A DNA stretch of 64,000 nt. It comes from Halotalea alkalilenta DSM 17697. GTDB lineage: Bacteria > Pseudomonadota > Gammaproteobacteria > Pseudomonadales > Halomonadaceae. The stretch lies in NCBI RefSeq assembly GCF_000621205.1, contig NZ_KK211228.1, positions 80,246 to 144,245 on the forward strand, written 5' to 3'. Every line of letters begins with the position of its first letter. Positions within the stretch are counted from its first letter, which is position 1. A model generated the notes under the pieces. That model was not told where the DNA came from, searched no databases, and worked only from the letters and a program-made list of their open reading frames with translations. The position numbers and the translations under genes are program-made. Of the stretch, positions 57,588 to 64,000 are shown one piece after another.

Positions 57588-58250
57588 ATGTCCCTCACCA
57601 GCCTGATCGATCACACTCTGCTGCGCGCTGACGCGACCCACGGCGAGATCCTCGCTCTGATCGAGGAAGCCCGGGAGCATGGGTTCGCTTCGGTCTGCGT
57701 CAATCCCTGCTGGGTGGCGACCTGCGCCGAGCGGCTGGCGGACGTCGAGGTCAAGGTGTGCACCGTGGTGGGATTCCCGCTCGGCGCCACCACCACCGCG
57801 ACCAAGGCGCTCGAAACCCGTGAAGCCGTCGCCCACGGCGCGGACGAAATCGATATGGTGATCAACATCGGCGCGCTGAAGAGCGGCGATGATCTGCTGG
57901 TCGAGGCGGACATGCGCGCAGTGGTCGAAGCGGCGGGCGAGGCGTTGGTGAAAGTGATCATCGAGACCGCGCTGCTCGATGATGAACAAAAGCGCCGTGC
58001 CTGCGCGATCGCCGCGCGAGCGGGTGCCCGGTTCGTCAAGACCTCGACCGGTTTCGCCTCGGGCGGTGCCACCGTCGAGGACGTCAGCTTGATGCGCGAC
58101 GCGATCCCCCCGGGCATGGAGGTCAAGGCCTCAGGTGGCATCCGCTCGCGCGAGGATGCGCAGCGCATGGTCGACGCCGGCGCCAGCCGCCTCGGCACCA
58201 GCGCAGGGGTATCGATAGCCCGTGGCGAACACGGCGAGAACAACTACTGA
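57588..58250 (+). CDS. deoC: Deoxyribose-phosphate aldolase
   Basis: A 220-residue class I aldolase that splits 2-deoxyribose-5-phosphate into glyceraldehyde-3-phosphate and acetaldehyde. The Schiff-base lysine is in [10 protein letters not shown] and a helper lysine in EVKASGGIR. The short form (220 rather than 259 residues) is the Bacillus-type enzyme. First gene of the deo operon. Confidence 0.96.
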   Translation: MSLTSLIDHTLLRADATHGEILALIEEAREHGFASVCVNPCWVATCAERLADVEVKVCTVVGFPLGATTTATKALETREAVAHGADEIDMVINIGALKSGDDLLVEADMRAVVEAAGEALVKVIIETALLDDEQKRRACAIAARAGARFVKTSTGFASGGATVEDVSLMRDAIPPGMEVKASGGIRSREDAQRMVDAGASRLGTSAGVSIARGEHGENNY

Positions 58251-58270
58251 CCTTCCAGGAGATTCACCCG

Positions 58271-58684
58271 ATGCTCGACGACGATCAGGTCCAGGCACTC
58301 GTCACGCAGGCGATCGAAGCCCGCCGACAGGCCTACATGCCCTACTCCTCCTTCGCGGTGGGTGCGGCGATTCTCAGCGGGGATGGCGAGGTCTTCCTCG
58401 GCTGCAACATCGAGAACGCCTCCTACGGGCTGACCAACTGCGCCGAGCGGACCGCGGTGTTCAAGGCGGTCTCCTCCGGCCAGCGCCGGTTCAAGGCGGT
58501 CGCGGTGGTCGCAGACACCCTCGAGCCAGTCTCGCCCTGTGGCGCCTGCCGCCAGGTGCTCGCCGAGTTCTGCGACGAGCACACCCGCATCCTGCTCGCC
58601 AACCTCTCTGGACAGGTGCGCGAATGCGGCATCGATGAGCTGCTGCCCGGCGCCTTCCGTGCCCGCGACATGCACGAAGACTGA
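58271..58684 (+). CDS. cdd: Cytidine deaminase
   Basis: A 137-residue zinc enzyme that converts (deoxy)cytidine to (deoxy)uridine. Zinc motifs: NCAERTA and PCGACRQVL. The short tetrameric form, as in Bacillus, differs from the longer E. coli enzyme. AGGAG precedes the ATG. It lies 20 bases after deoC. Confidence 0.96.
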   Translation: MLDDDQVQALVTQAIEARRQAYMPYSSFAVGAAILSGDGEVFLGCNIENASYGLTNCAERTAVFKAVSSGQRRFKAVAVVADTLEPVSPCGACRQVLAEFCDEHTRILLANLSGQVRECGIDELLPGAFRARDMHED

Positions 58685-58747
58685 GCCTCGCATCCCAAGA
58701 ACAATCATAATCACGAGGCCACCAGGCCTTCATGTGGAGCCACACCG

Positions 58748-59926
58748 ATGAAGCTGCTGCTCGTTCCCGCCAGCCTGGCGGTGATCTACCTGCTCGCCTG
58801 GGCCGTATCCAGCGATCGCCGCGGCATTCGCTATCGCCCGTTGCTGGTGATGCTGGTAACCCAGATAGTGCTTGCCTTCCTATTGCTCAATACCAGCGCC
58901 GGCGCCTGGCTGATCGGTGGCTTCGCCGCCGGGTTCGAAGCGCTGCTCGGCTTCGCCGGAGAGGGCATCGAGTTCGTCTTCGGTGGCATGGTCAACGAAG
59001 GCGCGTTCTCGTTTTTCGTCGCGGTGCTGCTGCCGATCGTCTTCATCTCCGCGCTGATCGGCATTCTCCAGTACATCGGCGTGCTGCCGCTACTGATGCG
59101 CGGTATCGGTTGGCTGCTCAGCTGGTTCAACGGCATGGGCAGGCTCGAGTCCTACAATGGCATCGCTTCACTGGTGCTCGGCCAGTCGGAAGTGTTCATC
59201 TCGCTCAAGAAGCAGCTCGGCCGATTGCCCAAGCAGCGGCTCTATACCCTCTGCGCCTCGGCGATGTCGACGGTCTCGATGTCGATCGTCGGCGCCTACA
59301 TGCAAATGATCGAGCCCCGCTTCGTGGTCACCGCGCTGGCGCTCAACCTGTTCGGCGGCTTCATGATCGCATCGATCATCAATCCCTACCGGGTTTCCGC
59401 CGACGAGGACCTGCTCGAAGTCGAGAATCCACGCAATCAAGCATTCTTCGAGATGCTCGGCGAATACATCCTCGACGGTTTCAAGGTCGCGGTGATCGTC
59501 GCCGCCATGCTGATCGGCTATGTCGCGCTGATCGCGATGATCAACGGCCTCTGCGAGTCCTTGGTCGGGATAGACTTCCAAACCCTGATCGGCTATCTGT
59601 TCGCCCCGCTGGCGATACTGATCGGCATCCCGCCGGCGGAATCGGTGGCCGGGGGCAGCCTGATCGCGACCAAGCTGTTGAGCAACGAGTTCGTCGCCAT
59701 GCTCCAGCTCGGCCAGTACACCGAGCTCGGGCCGCGCGCGGTCGGCATCATCTCCGTCTTCCTGGTCTCGTTCGCCAACTTCTCGTCGATCGGTATCATC
59801 GTCGGCGCGATCAAGGCGCTCAACGACCCCCAGGGCACGGAGGTCGCCCGCTTCGGGCTCAAGCTGCTCTACGGCGCCACCCTGGTCAGCCTGCTGTCGG
59901 GAACCGTCGCTGGCCTGTTCCTATGA
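58748..59926 (+). CDS. nupC: Concentrative nucleoside transporter NupC
   Basis: A 392-residue inner-membrane carrier of the CNT family that imports nucleosides with a cation. It has about eight to ten hydrophobic segments, and conserved family stretches [13 protein letters not shown] and [19 protein letters not shown]. The central GQSE motif is part of the substrate site. Confidence 0.94.
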   Translation: MKLLLVPASLAVIYLLAWAVSSDRRGIRYRPLLVMLVTQIVLAFLLLNTSAGAWLIGGFAAGFEALLGFAGEGIEFVFGGMVNEGAFSFFVAVLLPIVFISALIGILQYIGVLPLLMRGIGWLLSWFNGMGRLESYNGIASLVLGQSEVFISLKKQLGRLPKQRLYTLCASAMSTVSMSIVGAYMQMIEPRFVVTALALNLFGGFMIASIINPYRVSADEDLLEVENPRNQAFFEMLGEYILDGFKVAVIVAAMLIGYVALIAMINGLCESLVGIDFQTLIGYLFAPLAILIGIPPAESVAGGSLIATKLLSNEFVAMLQLGQYTELGPRAVGIISVFLVSFANFSSIGIIVGAIKALNDPQGTEVARFGLKLLYGATLVSLLSGTVAGLFL

Positions 59927-59970
59927 AAGGGAACGTCCCGAGCAGCCACATCGACAGAAGGAGTGCCGAC

Positions 59971-61170
59971 ATGCGGCGATTCAAGCGCATCCACCTGATC
60001 GTGCTCGATTCGGTGGGCATCGGAGAAGCACCCGACGCTGCGGCATTCGGCGATCTCGGCGCAGACACCCTGGGCCACATCGGCGCTACCGTGGAAGACT
60101 TCCACCTGCCTCACCTGGCCGCGCTAGGGCTCTCCAACATCCGCACCGCGCACGGGCTCGCGCCGATCGACGGCGTGCCGGCCGCCGAGGCACCGGCAGG
60201 CCGGGTCACCCGGATGATCGAAGCGTCAAAGGGCAAGGACACCATGACCGGCCATTGGGAGCTGATGGGGCTTAAGATCGACACGCCCTTCCAGGTCTTC
60301 CCCGAGGGCTTTCCGCCTACGCTGATCGAACGGATCGAGACGCTCAGCGGCCGCCGGGTGATCGGCAACAAACCCGCCAGCGGCACCGACGTGCTCGACG
60401 AACTCGGGATGGAGCAGGTCGAGACCGGTGCCCTGATCGTCTATACCTCGGCGGACTCGGTGCTGCAGATCGCCGCCCACGAGGAGGTAGTGCCGATCGA
60501 TGAGCTCTATGCGATCTGTGCGAAGGTGCGCGAGCTCACCCTGGCGCCGGACTGCCGGGTCGGGCGGGTGATCGCCCGTCCGTTCCTCGGCCATCGGCCA
60601 GGAGAGTTCATGCGCACCGCCAACCGCCACGACTATGCATTGAAACCATTCGCCCCCACCGTGCTCGACGCGCTCGAGGCCAGCGGCTTCGCTACCATCG
60701 GCATCGGCAAGATCGGCGACATCTTCGATGGCCAAGGCATCTCCAGGAGCCTGCGCACCCAGTCGAACGCGCACGGTATCGATACCCTGCTCGAAGTGCT
60801 CGACGAGCCGTTCGAGGGGCTATCGTTTCTCAACCTGGTCGACTTCGATGCGATCTACGGCCACCGGCGCGATCCCCAAGGCTATGCCCGCGCGCTCGAG
60901 GCCTTCGATGCCCGGCTGCCAGAGCTGCTCGCCGCCCTCCAAGCCGACGACCTGCTGCTGCTCACCGCCGATCACGGCAACGACCCGACTTTTCGCGGCA
61001 CCGACCATACCCGTGAACGGGTGCCGCTGATCGCCTGCTCGCCGCGTTTCGCCGGCGGCGGCGTACTGCCCGAGCGAACCAGCTTCGCCGACGTCGGCGC
61101 CACCATCGCCAAGAACTTCGGCGTCACCGCACCCGACCACGGCGAGAGCTTTCTCGTCGAGCTCAACTGA
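59971..61170 (+). CDS. deoB: Phosphopentomutase
   Basis: A 399-residue manganese enzyme of the alkaline-phosphatase superfamily that converts (deoxy)ribose-1-phosphate to the 5-phosphate. It starts [23 protein letters not shown], with metal ligands there and in [26 protein letters not shown] stands seven to eight bases before the ATG at 59971; an earlier in-frame ATG at 59923 is less likely. Confidence 0.96.
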   Translation: MRRFKRIHLIVLDSVGIGEAPDAAAFGDLGADTLGHIGATVEDFHLPHLAALGLSNIRTAHGLAPIDGVPAAEAPAGRVTRMIEASKGKDTMTGHWELMGLKIDTPFQVFPEGFPPTLIERIETLSGRRVIGNKPASGTDVLDELGMEQVETGALIVYTSADSVLQIAAHEEVVPIDELYAICAKVRELTLAPDCRVGRVIARPFLGHRPGEFMRTANRHDYALKPFAPTVLDALEASGFATIGIGKIGDIFDGQGISRSLRTQSNAHGIDTLLEVLDEPFEGLSFLNLVDFDAIYGHRRDPQGYARALEAFDARLPELLAALQADDLLLLTADHGNDPTFRGTDHTRERVPLIACSPRFAGGGVLPERTSFADVGATIAKNFGVTAPDHGESFLVELN

Positions 61171-61191
61171 ATCGTTCCGAGGAAAAAACCG

Positions 61192-62493
61192 ATGCGAATG
61201 GTCGACATCATCGAGAAGAAGAGAAACGGCGAGTCGCTGTCGCGCGAGGAGATCGAATTCTTCGTCGATGGCTACAGCCGCGACGAAATCCCCGATTACC
61301 AGGCCGCGGCGCTGGCGATGGCGATCTACTTTCGCGATATGGATGATCGTGAACGAGCCGATCTTACCCTGGCGATGGCCAACTCGGGCGACACCCTCGA
61401 CCTCGGCGAGATAGAGGGCATCAAGGTCGACAAGCACTCCACCGGCGGCGTCGGCGATACCACTACGCTGGTGCTAGGCCCGCTGGTCGCCGCGCTGGGC
61501 GTACCAGTGGCGAAGATGTCCGGACGCGGCCTGGGCCACACCGGCGGTACCATCGACAAGCTCGAATCGATCGCCGGGTTCAATGTCGAGCTCTCGAGCG
61601 CCGCCTTCATCGACCAGGTCAATCGCCACCGGCTCGCGGTGATCGGCCAGAGCGGCGACCTGACGCCTGCGGACAAGAAGCTCTATGCGCTGCGCGACGT
61701 CACCGCGACGGTGGATTCGATCCCGCTGATCGCGAGCTCGATCATGAGCAAGAAGATCGCCGCCGGCGCGGATGCGATCGTGCTCGACGTCAAGTGCGGC
61801 GAAGGCGCCTTCATGAAGAGCGTCGACGACGCCCGGCGCCTTGCCGAGGCGATGGTGCGGATCGGCAATCAGGTCGGCCGGCGAACCATGGCGGTGATCT
61901 CCGACATGAGCCAGCCGCTCGGTCGCGCGATCGGCAATGCCCTGGAAGTCGAGGAGGCGATTCAGACCCTGCGCGGCGAAGGCCCCGCTGACCTGCACGA
62001 GCTGTGCCTGACGCTCGGCGCCCAAATGGTGGTACTCGCAGGGCGCGCCGCGAATCTGGATGAAGCCCGCGCCCTGCTCGAAGCGGCGATGGCCGACGGC
62101 CGCGCGATCGAGACCTTCAGGCGCTTCGTCGCGAACCAGGGCGGAGACGCCTCGCTGATCGACCATCCAGAGCGGCTGCCCCGGGCACGCCGCCAGGTCA
62201 CGGTCGAGGTGCCGCGCGACGGCGTGGTCGCCCGGCTCGATGCCGCGCTGCTCGGCACGGCGGTGATGAAACTCGGTGCAGGTCGTGAGACCAAGGCCTC
62301 GACGATCGATCTCGCCACCGGCATGGTGCTCAACGCCAAGGTCGGCGATCGGGTCCGCGCAGGCGAGCCACTGCTGGTGCTGCACGCCAACCAGGACGAT
62401 CTCGACGAGGTGCTCGAGCTGGTCCACCGCGCGGTGGTGGTCAGCGAACACGCCGAACCGCCGGTATTGATCCACGAACTGGTCAGCGCCTGA
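61192..62493 (+). CDS. pdp: Pyrimidine-nucleoside (thymidine) phosphorylase
   Basis: A 433-residue enzyme that splits thymidine and uridine with phosphate. Key stretches are [34 protein letters not shown] and [10 protein letters not shown]. The N-terminus ([21 protein letters not shown]) and the central motifs are closer to Bacillus Pdp than to E. coli DeoA, so dual uridine/thymidine activity is likely. deoA would also be an acceptable symbol. Confidence 0.9.
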   Translation: MRMVDIIEKKRNGESLSREEIEFFVDGYSRDEIPDYQAAALAMAIYFRDMDDRERADLTLAMANSGDTLDLGEIEGIKVDKHSTGGVGDTTTLVLGPLVAALGVPVAKMSGRGLGHTGGTIDKLESIAGFNVELSSAAFIDQVNRHRLAVIGQSGDLTPADKKLYALRDVTATVDSIPLIASSIMSKKIAAGADAIVLDVKCGEGAFMKSVDDARRLAEAMVRIGNQVGRRTMAVISDMSQPLGRAIGNALEVEEAIQTLRGEGPADLHELCLTLGAQMVVLAGRAANLDEARALLEAAMADGRAIETFRRFVANQGGDASLIDHPERLPRARRQVTVEVPRDGVVARLDAALLGTAVMKLGAGRETKASTIDLATGMVLNAKVGDRVRAGEPLLVLHANQDDLDEVLELVHRAVVVSEHAEPPVLIHELVSA

Positions 62494-62537
62494 TTCCATC
62501 CGCGGGCCGAGTGCCCGCACCGCAAGGAGCTTCTTCC

Positions 62538-63266
62538 ATGCCGACGCCCCATATCGAGGCCGCGCCCGGCGCATTCGCCGATGTCGTCCTGCTCCCAGGC
62601 GACCCGCTGCGCGCCAGGTACATCGCCGAAACCTTCCTCGAGGCCCCCGAACTGGTCAACCAGGTTCGCGGCATGCTCGGCTACACCGGCGAATACAAGG
62701 GCCGGCGCGTCTCGGTGATGGGCTCGGGGATGGGTATTCCATCGAGCTCGATCTATGCCACCGAACTGATCCGCGAGTATGGAGTGAAGCGCATCATCCG
62801 GGTCGGCTCGTGCGGCGCGGTCGACCCCTCGATCGGGCTGCGCGACATCGTCATCGGCGCCGGCGCCTGCACCGACTCCAAGGTCAATCGCAGCCGCTTC
62901 CACGGCCACGACTTCGCCGCCATCGCCGACTTCGACCTGGTTCGCGCGGCGGTGGAGGCCGCCGAAGCGCGCGGTACCGAGGTCAGGGTCGGCAACCTGT
63001 TCTCGGCCGATCTGTTCTACAGCCCCGAGCCCGCGCTGTTCGACACCATGGCTCGCTTCAACATCGTCGGGGTCGAGATGGAGGCCGCCGGCCTGTATGG
63101 ACTCGCCGCCGAGTTCGGCGCCCGGGCGATGACCATCTGCACGGTATCCGACCACATCAAGCGCGGTGAAGCCACCAGCGCCGAGGAGCGCGAGCGTAGC
63201 TTCGCCGCGATGATCGAGATCGCCCTCGACGCGGTACTGCGCGACGATCTCCGTCATCCAGGGTGA
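62538..63266 (+). CDS. deoD: Purine-nucleoside phosphorylase
   Basis: A 242-residue hexameric-type PNP that splits purine (deoxy)nucleosides. Motifs are [38 protein letters not shown] and the catalytic aspartate in [16 protein letters not shown] lies eight bases before the ATG at 62538. Last gene of the deo operon; no clear terminator is seen in the 19 bases before the convergent acyltransferase. Confidence 0.96.
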   Translation: MPTPHIEAAPGAFADVVLLPGDPLRARYIAETFLEAPELVNQVRGMLGYTGEYKGRRVSVMGSGMGIPSSSIYATELIREYGVKRIIRVGSCGAVDPSIGLRDIVIGAGACTDSKVNRSRFHGHDFAAIADFDLVRAAVEAAEARGTEVRVGNLFSADLFYSPEPALFDTMARFNIVGVEMEAAGLYGLAAEFGARAMTICTVSDHIKRGEATSAEERERSFAAMIEIALDAVLRDDLRHPG

Positions 63267-63285
63267 TGGTGGGGAACGGTAACGC

Positions 63286-64000
63286 TCAGGCCCGCGATAC
63301 CTCCCCTCCCTCCCGCCGTGAGGCAGCGCTGCCGAGCAGCACCATGTGGACCGGGCGCCAATGCCTGACCAGGCGCTGCAGCAGGATCGGCCCGATCAGG
63401 CCGCAGGCGAAACTCATCGCCAGCAGCCATTCGCTGGCGATGTAGTCGTCGAGCTGCAGCTGCTTCATCACGATCCGCGAGCCGGAGATGAACAAGGTAT
63501 GGAACAGGAACACGGCGTAGGAATACGCGCCCAAGCGGGCCAGCGTCATGTTTCGCCAATCGAGGAAGTAGAGCGCCAGGCAGCTTGCCGCGGAGAGTCC
63601 GATCGCCCACGGCAAGGTCTTGCTCTCCAGCAGCGTGTCACGATCGAGCAACAGCACCGGCAGGCCGCATAGCGGCACGATCAGCCACAGGCTTGCGACC
63701 GCCATACGGCGGGTGGCGCGCGAAGGGCGCACCGCGAAGCGCTGTGCCCAGACGCCGAGAAGGAAAAACGGCAGCAGATAGAGCGCACCGCTGATCGCAA
63801 GCAGCCCAGAGCCATCCCCCGACCAGAACGTCGCCACCAGCGCCACGGCCAGGCAGCCGCCCAGGTACAGCGGCGTGCTCAAGAGCCCTCCGAGCTCCAG
63901 CACTGCGACGATCAGGAAAATCAGCAGCAGCGCATCGAGATACCACAGCACGGTGATCGGATAGAGCGGCGACCAAAGCGCATCAATCAGGCTATGTTCG
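63286..64000 (-). CDS. Membrane acyltransferase (OafA/YrhL-like), 5' end outside the window
   Basis: The C-terminal 238 codons of an inner-membrane protein; the frame stays open to the window edge. Multiple hydrophobic segments and the stretch LWSPLYPITVLWYLDALLL, then ARLGAYSYAVFLFHTLFI, are typical of the acyltransferase-3 family, which O-acylates surface sugars or peptidoglycan. The catalytic N-terminal region lies outside the window, so activity cannot be judged. Confidence 0.75.
   Translation of the reverse strand, partial: EHSLIDALWSPLYPITVLWYLDALLLIFLIVAVLELGGLLSTPLYLGGCLAVALVATFWSGDGSGLLAISGALYLLPFFLLGVWAQRFAVRPSRATRRMAVASLWLIVPLCGLPVLLLDRDTLLESKTLPWAIGLSAASCLALYFLDWRNMTLARLGAYSYAVFLFHTLFISGSRIVMKQLQLDDYIASEWLLAMSFACGLIGPILLQRLVRHWRPVHMVLLGSAASRREGGEVSRA

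Overview
The window is about 64 kb of a GC-rich gammaproteobacterial chromosome. The order tig-clpP-clpX-lon-hupB-ppiD, three tRNAs ahead of folD, glnS-cysS-ppiB-lpxH, acnB, a glycine-betaine type methyl-glycine catabolic pair and a Sec-dependent formate dehydrogenase together suggest a Halomonadaceae-like member of the Oceanospirillales. That placement is inferred from gene content and composition; there is no rRNA in the window to confirm it.

Layout. (1) 1-4.7 kb: ordinary metabolic and transport genes: a LysR regulator divergent from an EamA transporter, and an FAD monooxygenase divergent from a YbjJ-like MFS carrier. (2) 4.7-13.1 kb: an accessory region ending at the 3' side of the selenocysteine tRNA gene. 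It holds small orphan genes, a lipoprotein, a hairpin cluster, a frameshifted IS481-family element next to a fragment of another transposase, an AT-rich 850-residue protein that appears to join a SIR2-like NADase domain to a PIN-like nuclease domain (the best candidate for an uncharacterised defence gene), plasmid- or island-like small ORFs, and an AT-rich membrane protein. (3) 13.1-22.6 kb: selC, selB, selA, fdhE and fdoI-fdoH-fdoG, all on the minus strand. fdoG contains an in-frame UGA read as selenocysteine, followed by a SECIS-like hairpin. (4) 22.8-24.95 kb: a lower-GC ABC exporter with small orphan ORFs, bounded by a scar of an IS481-type transposase gene. (5) 24.97-31.5 kb: monomeric sarcosine oxidase-like and dimethylglycine dehydrogenase-like enzymes, a LysR regulator and an NRAMP-related transporter. 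(6) 31.7-34.1 kb: an overlapping queC-queE-queD-ykgJ operon for preQ0 synthesis, with a double-domain QueD. (7) 34.1-43.6 kb: the protein-quality-control cluster ppiD, hupB, lon, clpX, clpP, tig and tRNA-His, tRNA-Arg, tRNA-Pro. (8) 43.9-55.6 kb: folD, luxS-mtnN, copC-copD, glnS-cysS, ppiB-lpxH, miaE and acnB. (9) 55.8-63.3 kb: an outer-membrane beta-barrel gene, then a nucleoside-salvage operon (deoR-deoC-cdd-nupC-deoB-pdp/deoA-deoD) whose parts mostly resemble Bacillus-type proteins. (10) 63.3 kb to the end: a membrane acyltransferase gene cut by the window edge.

How the parts work together. The sel genes make and insert selenocysteine for the formate dehydrogenase, whose maturation factor FdhE is encoded in the same overlapping gene train; only selD is missing from the window. 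NupC imports nucleosides, which Cdd, Pdp and DeoD split into bases plus (deoxy)ribose-1-phosphate; DeoB and DeoC then convert the sugar to glyceraldehyde-3-phosphate and acetaldehyde. LuxS and MtnN process the S-adenosylhomocysteine products of methylation. The methyl-glycine oxidases give one-carbon units of the kind FolD interconverts.
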